A program made the translations under genes and the position numbers. The notes beneath the pieces were generated by a model. It had not been told where the DNA came from. It saw nothing but the letters and a program-made list of their open reading frames with translations, and searched no databases. Below, piece after piece: positions 1 through 5,138 of a DNA stretch of 8,227 nt; positions within the stretch are counted from its first letter, which is position 1, and the number at the start of each line of letters is the position of its first letter. Origin of the DNA: Candidatus Woesearchaeota archaeon (GTDB lineage Archaea; Nanobdellota; Nanobdellia; Woesearchaeales; ARS49); NCBI GenBank assembly GCA_030630695.1, contig DAOVMP010000012.1, positions 1-8,227 on the forward strand, read 5' to 3'.

Positions 1-24
1 ATAGAACCTTCTAAAAAACAATAA
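1..24 (+). CDS. 3' end of an upstream gene (partial)
   Basis: Frame 1 reads seven codons (IEPSKKQ) and then TAA at 22-24. Only the tail is present, so function cannot be read from it. The reason to believe it is coding is that the sequence from 11 onward is identical to the 3' end and downstream promoter of the next gene, the hydrolase, which ends in PKKQ and TAA in the same phase. The two genes may therefore be tandem paralogues. Seven codons alone cannot prove this. Confidence 0.4.
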   Translation: MEPSKKQ

Positions 25-37
25 ACTATATATAGTA
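11..37 (+). repeat. 27-base direct repeat, copy 1
   Basis: Positions 11-37 are identical to 686-712. Each copy covers the last codons of a gene (Lys-Lys-Gln-stop) and the TATA box of the next one. The offset of 675 bases is a whole number of codons (225), as expected for an in-register tandem duplication of the gene between the copies. Confidence 0.85.
25..35 (+). promoter_or_regulatory. TATA box of the hydrolase gene
   Basis: ACTATATATAG is an archaeal box A-like element centred about 28 bases before the ATG at 58. Archaeal transcription starts about 25 bases after the box, which would put the 5' end at or next to the start codon. There is no Shine-Dalgarno sequence, so the gene is probably leaderless. 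Confidence 0.7.
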
Positions 38-57
38 ATTATACTGATTCTTTAGTT

Positions 58-699
58 ATGAAACAAAAAACACAGATATTTGTAATCCACGGAGGGATGA
101 CTTTTAAAAATAAAAAAGATTATTTACACTATTTAAAAACTCGAAAAATAAGACTTGAGAAAAAAATAACTTGGAAAGAAGATTATCTTGACAAACAGCT
201 TGGCAAAGATTTCGAGATTATCCAACCGAGAATGCCTTTAAAGGATAATGCTAAGTATGAAGAGTGGAAAATTCATTTTGAAAGATATTTCCCTAAATTA
301 AAAAACAATATAATTTTAATCGGAGAATCTTTAGGTGGAATCTTTTTTGCAAAGTACTTATCTGAAAATAAGTTTCCTAAGAAAATATTATCAACTTATT
401 TAGTTTGCCCGCCGTATGATAATACCTTACCAAGAGAAGATTTATGGGGTGGATTCAAGATTAAATCGAATTTGTCTTTGCTTGAAAAAAACTCAAAAAA
501 TCTTTATTTGATGTTTTCTAAAGATGATGATGTAGTTCCAGTTAAACATGCAGAGAAATTTAGAAAAAAATTAAAAAAAGCGAAAATTATTATTTATAAA
601 AGTAAGAATGGACATTTTAACATATCTAAATTTCCTGAAATTGTTAGACTAATCAAAAAAGATGTAAAAAATAGTTCTAAGACACCTAAAAAACAATAA
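58..699 (+). CDS. Alpha/beta serine hydrolase (RBBP9/YdeN-like)
   Basis: Predicted small cytoplasmic serine hydrolase. It has no signal peptide or membrane segment. The N-terminal strand IFVIHGG (residues 7-13) fits the oxyanion-hole strand of the fold. The nucleophile elbow is GESLGG with Ser91. The acid lies in SKDDDVVP (Asp156-158, probably Asp157), and the catalytic histidine is His186 in NGHFN. Together they make a complete Ser-Asp-His triad in the usual order, and 213 aa is close to RBBP9/YdeN-type hydrolases. About 30 residues rich in Lys and Tyr sit between the HGG strand and the next strand (about 14-45) and may form a lid. The substrate cannot be told; esterase, thioesterase or amidase activity are all possible. 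The gene is probably leaderless and ends 33 bases before the protease gene, which has its own TATA box. The Lys-rich tail and the flanking 27-base repeat suggest a tandem gene family. Confidence 0.8.
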   Translation: MKQKTQIFVIHGGMTFKNKKDYLHYLKTRKIRLEKKITWKEDYLDKQLGKDFEIIQPRMPLKDNAKYEEWKIHFERYFPKLKNNIILIGESLGGIFFAKYLSENKFPKKILSTYLVCPPYDNTLPREDLWGGFKIKSNLSLLEKNSKNLYLMFSKDDDVVPVKHAEKFRKKLKKAKIIIYKSKNGHFNISKFPEIVRLIKKDVKNSSKTPKKQ

Positions 700-712
700 A
701 CTATATATAGTA
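686..712 (+). repeat. 27-base direct repeat, copy 2
   Basis: Exact second copy of 11-37. It covers the last codons of the hydrolase gene, its TAA stop at 697-699 and the TATA box of the next gene. The identity runs across the stop codon into non-coding promoter sequence, so protein-level constraint alone does not explain it. Confidence 0.85.
700..710 (+). promoter_or_regulatory. TATA box of the S16 protease gene
   Basis: ACTATATATAG lies directly after the hydrolase stop codon and is centred about 28 bases before the ATG at 733. The spacing again predicts a leaderless transcript. It is the same element as at 25-35, within the repeated block. Confidence 0.7.
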
Positions 713-732
713 TTTCTTTAATCTCATAATGT

Positions 733-2460
733 ATGAAAAAGAGTGTACTAATCATATTACTATTACTGCTTATTCCGTGTGTTTTGGCAGAAAAAGACTC
801 TATTAAGCTGTTAGCTCTGACAGAATCTGGAGGAAAGCATGGTGTTATTGTTGATTTACACTTAGAATTAAAACCAGGTAAAGAAAGGGTTTTTTTAGAA
901 ACTTTTCCTTTAACTAAGATAGCTACTCAGGTTAGTATGCGTTTTGCCCAGCAAATAGCTTGTTCTGAGTTTGATATGGATTGTTCTGATAAAGATTTCT
1001 TTTTCACAATTTCTGCAATGCCGGGTATTGTAGGAGGTCCTAGTGCAGGAGCTGCAAGTGCGGTATTAGCAGCAGCATTAATTAAAGGATTTTCTATAAG
1101 GCGGGATATTGCTATTACTGGAACTATTAATTCTGGCGGAATAATAGGTTTGGTAGGCGGTCTTGATTATAAGATTAAAGGTGCTGCTGAAAAGAATTTA
1201 TCTTTGGTTTTAATTCCTAAAGGAAGCAGGCAGTTCAAGACAGATGGTAAAGTGATTGATTTGGTTGAATTAGGTAATTCTTTAAACATCACTGTTGTTG
1301 AAGTTGCTACTTTAGATGATGCGTTTGAGTATTTTACAAATACTACAGTAATAAGATCAAATGAATCTATTACTTTAGATCCAAAATATGTTTATACTAT
1401 GAAGGCTGTTGGATTGGAGTTATGCAGTAGAAATGATGAAATAAAAGAATTATTAGTAACTTTGAGAAAAGATAAAATTCCATCAAATAATGAAAAATCT
1501 GCTTTAGAATATACTAAAAAAGGCAGAGATGCTTTTGAAAATGATGGTTTTTATTCTTCTGCTTCGTTTTGTTTTAGATCTAATGTGATGCTTAAGAGAG
1601 AATATTTTAAATTACGGGATTATTCTAAAGAAGAGGTTAATGAAGCTGTTAAAGTTATTAATGAAAAAATAAATAAATTAGATTCTGCGGTTAGTAATTA
1701 TTCTATTGATACTATTTCTGATTTGCAGGCGTTTATGGCTGTTAAAGAAAGATTATCAGAGTCAAAACATATTTTAGAGCAGGCAAAAAACGAGGCAGAT
1801 CCTAAAAAAGCTGCCAATATTTTAGCTTATGCAGAAGAAAGATATTATTCTGGTGTTGCTTGGGCTAAATTTTTTGGTTTAGAAGGTAAGAAATTTAATA
1901 TCGATCCTAAAAAATTAAAAGATTCTTGTACAAGTAAGATTTCTGAAGCAGAAGAGAGGTATAATTATGTTAAGTCTTTTTTAAAAGCAGATTTATCGCA
2001 GACAAGGAATGAGTTGGATGATGCGTATAAAGAAATGAATAACGAAGATTACATTATGTGTTTATTCAAAGCTGCTAAAGCTAAGGCAGAGATTGATGTT
2101 ATTCTAAGTGCAGTTGGTGTTTCTCAGCAAAGAGTTCAGGAATATATTGATTTAAAATTAGAAATAGTAAGATTTACATTGTTTAAATCGTATAAAAAAG
2201 ATGTTTTTCCAATGATTGGATATTCTTATTACGAATATGCAAAAAGTCTAAAAAATATTGATCACTACGCCGCGTTACTATTTTCAGAATATGCTTTAGA
2301 GTTTTCAAACTTGGATATTTATTTTACAAAAACAAAAACACCTTCATGGAGCATTGATAAGAGTTCAATATTCGCATTTGTAACAGGTATTTTTATTGGA
2401 ATCTTCATTCTAGTAATCATTTTCCCAGCAAAAAGGTTTTCTAAAAAAGGTAAGAAGTAA
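733..2460 (+). CDS. Secreted, membrane-anchored Lon-like (S16) serine protease
   Basis: Predicted extracytoplasmic protease of the archaeal Lon-like group (COG1750-type). Residues 1-19 form a signal peptide (Lys-Lys, a Leu/Ile core, likely cleavage after VLA). Residues about 22-205 resemble the Lon proteolytic domain. GGPSAGA holds the nucleophile Ser104 and VGGLDYK holds Lys147. Their spacing of 43 equals that of the Ser679/Lys722 dyad of E. coli Lon. There is no AAA+ ATPase domain. Residues about 230-535 are mostly helical with amphipathic, TPR-like stretches but no clear repeat, and could bind substrate. A single membrane helix (about 546-565) followed by a Lys/Arg tail anchors the protein, leaving the protease outside. 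Cys77 and Cys84 could form a disulfide there. The start is set by the signal peptide and the TATA box; an overlapping ATG at 729 is in another frame. Substrates are unknown. Confidence 0.87.
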   Translation: MKKSVLIILLLLLIPCVLAEKDSIKLLALTESGGKHGVIVDLHLELKPGKERVFLETFPLTKIATQVSMRFAQQIACSEFDMDCSDKDFFFTISAMPGIVGGPSAGAASAVLAAALIKGFSIRRDIAITGTINSGGIIGLVGGLDYKIKGAAEKNLSLVLIPKGSRQFKTDGKVIDLVELGNSLNITVVEVATLDDAFEYFTNTTVIRSNESITLDPKYVYTMKAVGLELCSRNDEIKELLVTLRKDKIPSNNEKSALEYTKKGRDAFENDGFYSSASFCFRSNVMLKREYFKLRDYSKEEVNEAVKVINEKINKLDSAVSNYSIDTISDLQAFMAVKERLSESKHILEQAKNEADPKKAANILAYAEERYYSGVAWAKFFGLEGKKFNIDPKKLKDSCTSKISEAEERYNYVKSFLKADLSQTRNELDDAYKEMNNEDYIMCLFKAAKAKAEIDVILSAVGVSQQRVQEYIDLKLEIVRFTLFKSYKKDVFPMIGYSYYEYAKSLKNIDHYAALLFSEYALEFSNLDIYFTKTKTPSWSIDKSSIFAFVTGIFIGIFILVIIFPAKRFSKKGKK

Positions 2461-2505
2461 TTCTCAATTATAAACCCTGCGCAAACCCCCGAAGGAGTCT
2501 GCGAG

Positions 2506-2520
2506 GGAAAAAGAGGTGAT
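2506..2520 (+). repeat. 15-base linker repeat, copy 1 (contains GAGGTGAT)
   Basis: GGAAAAAGAGGTGAT is identical to 2618-2632, 112 bases away. The GAGGTGAT part is a full-length match to the Shine-Dalgarno sequence and is the same octamer used at 6018-6025 ahead of a real gene. Here it is followed six bases later by ATG CGT TAG (2527-2535), a two-codon frame. Confidence 0.7.
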
Positions 2521-2617
2521 TTTAAAATGCGTTAGCATTTTGAAAGCTTGGGAAATTGCCTTCAATTTCACAAGATAATGATAATAAAACCCGCACAGAT
2601 CCCGAAAGATCTGCGCA

Positions 2618-2632
2618 GGAAAAAGAGGTGAT
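2618..2632 (+). repeat. 15-base linker repeat, copy 2 (contains GAGGTGAT)
   Basis: Exact second copy of 2506-2520, again placed right after a G/C-rich hairpin and ahead of an A/T-rich one. No ATG follows at usable distance, and nearby TTG and GTG frames stop within a few codons. This argues that the octamer is not here to start a normal gene. Confidence 0.7.
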
Positions 2633-2740
2633 AGATTATAACTTGTTATAATCCTCGCCAACTTGGTTGGCGTTGGATTATAAGTATAATATCGTAAAAT
2701 TCCCTACCACCAGCCTATTTAGTACAATATATAGTATAAC

Positions 2741-2750
2741 TTATATATAA
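2741..2750 (+). promoter_or_regulatory. TATA-like box 1 of the intergenic cluster
   Basis: TTATATATAA followed by AGG is a strong archaeal box A match. Transcription would start near 2770-2775, where a small hairpin (CTACT, loop CTAA, AGTAG; 2767-2780) lies. No reading frame follows closely, so the product, if any, is a long leader or a small RNA. Confidence 0.4.
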
Positions 2751-2803
2751 AGGTTTCGGTCTATACCTACTCTAAAGTAGTGAAGTATAACGCCACCACC
2801 ACA

Positions 2804-2815
2804 CTTTTATATATA
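2804..2815 (+). promoter_or_regulatory. TATA box 2, candidate promoter for the Ctu2-like gene
   Basis: CTTTTATATATA is the closest match to the archaeal consensus in the gap. The predicted start is near 2835-2840. That gives a leader of about 115-120 bases before the ATG at 2955, including the 13-bp hairpin. Confidence 0.5.
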
Positions 2816-2830
2816 GTGCTATACTCTACT

Positions 2831-2841
2831 ATAATATATAG
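2831..2841 (+). promoter_or_regulatory. TATA-like box 3, alternative promoter
   Basis: ATAATATATAG lies about 26 bases after the second box. Its predicted start, near 2862, would fall inside the 5' arm of the 13-bp hairpin and so would make a transcript lacking that structure. The choice between the second and third box could decide whether the leader can fold. Confidence 0.35.
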
Positions 2842-2851
2842 GTTATGAACA

Positions 2852-2895
2852 TGTTATCCTTTTCCCGCCAATACAGAAGCTAGAAAAGGATGACA
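2852..2895 (+). promoter_or_regulatory. 13-bp hairpin in the leader of the Ctu2-like gene
   Basis: Positions 2852-2864 (TGTTATCCTTTTC) pair with 2883-2895 (GAAAAGGATGACA): 13 consecutive pairs, one of them G-U, around an 18-base loop (2865-2882). A second, weaker hairpin follows: 2919-2924 (GGGGTT) with 2939-2944, and T4 at 2944-2947, eight bases before the start codon. The arrangement resembles a leader with an attenuator, or a small RNA gene ending in a T-run. Which one cannot be told from sequence. Confidence 0.4.
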
Positions 2896-2954
2896 AACCA
2901 GCAAAGAAAATGAGGAATGGGGTTAAATTAAAGCACTAAACCCTTTTACTACGG

Positions 2955-3470
2955 ATGAAATGCATAAAATGCCAGAATTCAGCAGATACAGACCTTAAAC
3001 ACTTAGGTAATTTATGCAGCAAATGCTTCTTAAGAACTATTGAAAAACGTATAAGAAAAGACTTAACCATAAACAAGATATTCAGTCCAAATGACAAGAT
3101 CCTAATAATAAAGGATAATTCCTTAAAAGCAGAACTGACAATCTACTTTCTAAACAGCATCTCTAAAAGCATTCCATTGAAAATAGATATAAAAAATAAA
3201 ATAGACAATAAACATGACAAAATAGTATTACCAAAAAATCTAGATGATGAAATAGAGGCATTCTTAGAAGCAATGTTCAATAAAAAAGAATACAAAAAAC
3301 AGAAAGAAATCAGCTTATTAAGAACTATTTCAAACGAAGAAATAATAATCCTAAAGAAAATATTAAAATTAAAAGGAAATATAAAAGAAACTAAGCTAGG
3401 AAAAACACTAAACAATTTAGAAAAGAAATATCCTGGGTCTAAATTTGGCTTACTTAAGAGTTTGAGCTGA
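2955..3470 (+). CDS. NcsA/Ctu2-like zinc-ribbon protein lacking the PP-loop
   Basis: Looks like a reduced, non-catalytic relative of the tRNA 2-thiolation enzymes NcsA/TtuA/Ctu1. The N-terminal zinc ribbon is intact: Cys3, Cys6, Cys21, Cys24, followed by Phe as in the family. The strand at 47-53 (DKILIIK) lines up with the one leading into the ATP-binding PP-loop, but the SGGxDS motif is replaced by KDNSLK. NLDDEIEAFL (95-104) corresponds to the family's NLDDEAQ-type motif, LLRTISNEEI (121-130) to the PLR...EE segment, and LEKKYPG (155-161) to a C-terminal LE..PG segment. There is no Cys beyond residue 24, so the family's Fe-S cysteines are also missing. At 171 aa it is far below the roughly 300 aa of active enzymes. 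By analogy with eukaryotic Ctu2, a degenerate partner of Ctu1, it may support U34 thiolation by a true NcsA encoded elsewhere; this is inference. No Shine-Dalgarno site is visible. Confidence 0.65.
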   Translation: MKCIKCQNSADTDLKHLGNLCSKCFLRTIEKRIRKDLTINKIFSPNDKILIIKDNSLKAELTIYFLNSISKSIPLKIDIKNKIDNKHDKIVLPKNLDDEIEAFLEAMFNKKEYKKQKEISLLRTISNEEIIILKKILKLKGNIKETKLGKTLNNLEKKYPGSKFGLLKSLS

Positions 3471-3656
3471 GCATCCACAGTCACTAGGAACAGTGCATTC
3501 TCCAAGAACAGAATCCACCCCAGAAATTGCGGCAACACATTTATTAGAATATGTTTTTTGATTTGCCCCGCAGACAGGTTCGTTCTTAACACACTGACAA
3601 GAAGATAAAAAAATTATCAAAAATAATAAAAAAATAGCTAAAATCAGTCGATTCAT
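3450..3656 (-). CDS. Kazal-type serine protease inhibitor lipoprotein
   Basis: Small exported lipoprotein. Residues 1-19 form a signal peptide and LSSC (17-20) is a lipobox with Cys20 as the lipid-bearing residue. A Kazal domain follows at once: CQC, PVCG (Cys29), TYSNKC (Cys40) and GEC (Cys54). The usual fifth Kazal cysteine is Ile44 here, while its normal partner, the first, is the lipobox Cys20, so the C1-C5 bridge appears lost. The C2-C4 pair (Cys22-Cys40) and C3-C6 pair (Cys29-Cys54) remain. Counting two residues from C2 as in avian ovomucoid domains puts the reactive P1 residue at Lys24, suggesting trypsin-like targets; the loop to C3 is one residue shorter than in ovomucoid. A short tail adds Cys60 and Cys62. 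The ATG overlaps the upstream TGA (ATGA), so translation is probably coupled. The 3' end overlaps the convergent Ctu2-like gene by 21 bases. Confidence 0.78.
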   Translation of the reverse strand: MNRLILAIFLLFLIIFLSSCQCVKNEPVCGANQKTYSNKCVAAISGVDSVLGECTVPSDCGCSAQTLK

Positions 3657-4135
3657 TTTATCAAATCATGTTTTTTAAGAATTTTTTTAAGAGCATCAAA
3701 CTCAGAAGATTCTTTAAATTCTTTCATGTCTTCTTCAGGCAGTTTTTTAATAGCCATAAGAGCAATCTTAGAAACTTGGCGAAGGTCTTTTTGGACCATT
3801 TCTTTTGCAACAATGTCTTTTATTTGTGCTTCTTGTTCTTCTGCGCTTACTGGAGCTTTTTTAAACCAGCCAAGTTTACTCAATTTATTAAGAATAAAAT
3901 TAAGAACATTTTTTTTCTCAGGAGAATATTCTTCAACAATATCTTGTTTTGATTCAGGTTTAATAGAAACTTTTTCTTCATATGTCTCTACTTCTACAGG
4001 CATGCTCACTTGAACAGGGGGCGGTGTTGGTTTTGGAATAAGGTTTTTTACCCATTTAAGCATATCAGGAAGCTCTGCTTTTTTCCTGCGTGTTAAATAA
4101 GTGCCTAATTCTTTGTCAAATTCGTTTTTCCCCAT
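3653..4135 (-). CDS. Unknown soluble protein with Pro-rich linker
   Basis: I do not recognise this family. It has 160 aa and no signal peptide or membrane segment. In order: a charged N-terminal helix-like region (1-32, including TRRKKAELPDMLKWVKNL), a proline-rich linker (PKPTPPPV, 34-41), an acidic stretch (about 49-72), a predicted helix with NKLSKLGWF (83-91), and a charged helical C-terminus (about 98-160, including KKLPEEDMKEF). The layout suggests two small helical modules on a flexible tether, perhaps an adaptor; no function is implied. The ATG at 4135 is preferred over an in-frame TTG at 4153 because the TATA box lies about 28 bases upstream of the ATG. It is the first gene of a two-gene unit with the Kazal lipoprotein, joined by an ATGA overlap. 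Confidence 0.7.
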   Translation of the reverse strand: MGKNEFDKELGTYLTRRKKAELPDMLKWVKNLIPKPTPPPVQVSMPVEVETYEEKVSIKPESKQDIVEEYSPEKKNVLNFILNKLSKLGWFKKAPVSAEEQEAQIKDIVAKEMVQKDLRQVSKIALMAIKKLPEEDMKEFKESSEFDALKKILKKHDLIK

Positions 4136-4157
4136 ATTTCTATATAAAAACAACTCT

Positions 4158-4170
4158 CATTTATATATTT
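4158..4170 (-). promoter_or_regulatory. TATA box of the 3653-4135 / Kazal operon
   Basis: Read on the minus strand, AAATATATAAATG is centred about 28 bases before the ATG at 4135. This is leaderless spacing, and no Shine-Dalgarno sequence is seen. It favours the ATG over the upstream TTG as the start. Confidence 0.6.
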
Positions 4171-4191
4171 ATTTATTTCTGCAAAAGAAGT

Positions 4192-4204
4192 AAAAATAAA
4201 AAAA
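4192..4204 (-). terminator. T-rich terminator after the 4206-5138 lipoprotein
   Basis: On the minus strand the stop codon is followed almost at once by T7, A, T5. Runs of T in the non-template strand are enough for termination in many archaea. It separates this gene from the operon promoter at 4158-4170. Confidence 0.5.
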
Positions 4205-4205
4205 G

Positions 4206-5138
4206 TTAGGATCTAGTTGAATAAAAAACCTCTTCTGGCGGGATTTCATCTTTATTCCTATGAATCACATCAACATCTCTTACTGTTCCTGCAGTTAGTT
4301 CAATATACTCTGTTATTTGCATTGGGTAGTCTCCTATTTGTGTTTCTATTCTTAACACCAATCCTATTTGTGGATCATAATAAACCCTTACTTCTCCTGT
4401 TTCTGTTTTATACATTGCTCTTGTTGTTAATCGGCTTTTTATGTAATATTTGCGTTCTTCAAATAAATATGGTTTTTTAGGTGCATATTCATACATCCAT
4501 TCATCTGATGTTTTGTCTTTATAGTCATTATACTCCAATGGCAATGCAACATCGATTATATCTTCAGAAAAGCATGTTGTATCTCTTTCACAATATCCTA
4601 TTGCTTCTTGTTTGTTTCTATCAAGATATACTGTATCTACGTGGAAAATAGGATATGTTTTCCCTTTAATTTCTACAGGAGTATATTTTTTAGGTATACC
4701 TAATTCAATTTTAATTTTTTCTCCTTTTACCTTATGCCATTCTGTATTATATACGTATTGATATCCTAAATTTTTAGTTTCATATTGTTCTATGAATTGG
4801 TACGTTTCTGACTTTGGTGATTCAATTTTTATTACCGGTTCTTCTGCAACTACTGGGGCAGTTATTGTAGGAGGTTCTTCTGTTTTTTCTTGTATTTTTG
4901 TTTGCTCCTCTATAACAGGAGATTCTATTTTTATAACTTGTTTTTCTACAGGAACTTCTTCAATCATAACTTCTGTCTCTTCTGTATCGCAAATATTATT
5001 TCCATCTAAGTCAACACAGCATTTATCGCCGATTTGCGTCATTGGTTTTTTACATGTTTCTTCTGCAGAACAGCCTATTAAAAAGGCAATACTTACTAGA
5101 ATTCCAAATAATATTATTTTGTTTTTAATAGTTAACAC
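4206..5138 (-). CDS. Lipoprotein with Cys-rich EF-hand-like loop and paralogous C-terminal domain
   Basis: Predicted surface lipoprotein of unknown role. A hydrophobic leader ends in a LIGC lipobox (Cys23). A compact module follows (Cys29, then GDKCC at 37-41, then an acidic loop DLDGNNICDTEE at 43-54). The loop places Asp43, Asp45, Asn47, Asp51 and Glu54 at EF-hand positions 1, 3, 5, 9 and 12, suggesting bound calcium braced by disulfides. A low-complexity Glu/Pro/Val/Ile linker (about 55-110, with IKIESP twice) leads to a domain at about 112-285 that aligns with the neighbour at 5186: VDTVYLD, a Cys183/Cys189 pair, DVALPLEY, DEWMYE and DPQIGLVLRIE. The listed start is the GTG at 5138, preceded by AGGTGGG. 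An ATT at 5129 would match the neighbour's start spacing better. I recognise no enzyme motif. Confidence 0.72.
   Translation of the reverse strand: MLTIKNKIILFGILVSIAFLIGCSAEETCKKPMTQIGDKCCVDLDGNNICDTEETEVMIEEVPVEKQVIKIESPVIEEQTKIQEKTEEPPTITAPVVAEEPVIKIESPKSETYQFIEQYETKNLGYQYVYNTEWHKVKGEKIKIELGIPKKYTPVEIKGKTYPIFHVDTVYLDRNKQEAIGYCERDTTCFSEDIIDVALPLEYNDYKDKTSDEWMYEYAPKKPYLFEERKYYIKSRLTTRAMYKTETGEVRVYYDPQIGLVLRIETQIGDYPMQITEYIELTAGTVRDVDVIHRNKDEIPPEEVFYSTRS

Larger units (their letters stand above)
2470..2683 (+). ncRNA. Candidate structured RNA: two-unit hairpin array
   Basis: Two units share the plan hairpin, then GGAAAAAGAGGTGAT, then more hairpins. Unit 1: stem 2475-2483 with 2500-2507 (CCCT/AGGG plus CGCA/TGCG); linker 2506-2520; stem 2520-2530 with 2535-2545 (11 pairs, one G-U, loop GTTA); stem 2547-2558 with 2563-2574 (4 plus 7 pairs, loop CCTT). 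Unit 2: stem 2590-2601 with 2608-2619 (two mismatches, loop CCGAAA); linker 2618-2632; stem 2646-2662 with 2666-2683 (9 plus 7 pairs, loop TTG). The inverted repeats are read directly; that they act as RNA is inference, and the strand is a guess. It could instead be a palindromic interspersed DNA element. I do not recognise a known RNA family. No good TATA box lies just upstream, so a plus-strand transcript would come from read-through of the protease gene. Confidence 0.45.
2461..2954. other. 494-base intergenic region: hairpin array, TATA cluster, structured leader
   Basis: I see no convincing protein gene here. The left part (2470-2683) is a chain of hairpins in two repeat units joined by a purine-rich linker. 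The middle (2720-2842) is A/T-rich with three TATA-like boxes. The right part (2852-2947) has a 13-bp hairpin and a short terminator-like hairpin just ahead of the next start codon. The parts are described separately. A 65-codon minus-strand reading frame across the hairpin array (2464-2661) has no recognisable features and is an incidental by-product of the repeats. Confidence 0.6.

Noticed and set aside
2464..2661. 65-codon minus-strand reading frame across the intergenic hairpins
   Set aside because: It is built from the two imperfect repeat units, has no recognisable motif or start signal, and its frame crosses strong palindromes. Treated as non-coding.
2461..2954. tRNA, C/D-box RNA, RNase P or known riboswitch in the intergenic region
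   Set aside because: No T-arm GTTCRANTC motif, no CUGA D box with a matching C box, no RNase P core sequence, and no fluoride or guanidine switch signature could be found by eye.
2461..2954. Insertion sequence remnant or MITE
   Set aside because: No terminal inverted repeat pair spanning the block, no flanking target duplication and no transposase fragment. The palindromes are internal stem-loops. A dispersed palindromic repeat remains possible but needs other genome copies.
3143..3592. 149-codon minus-strand frame overlapping the Ctu2-like and Kazal genes
   Set aside because: It is the antisense of a gene with clear family motifs and overlaps the Kazal lipoprotein in another frame. Its Phe/Leu/Ile-rich content is typical of antisense reading of Lys-rich coding DNA.
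3668..4013. Two plus-strand frames opposite the 3653-4135 gene
   Set aside because: Both are rich in Phe/Ser/Leu as antisense shadows and lack promoter and ribosome-site support, while the minus-strand gene has a TATA box at leaderless spacing.
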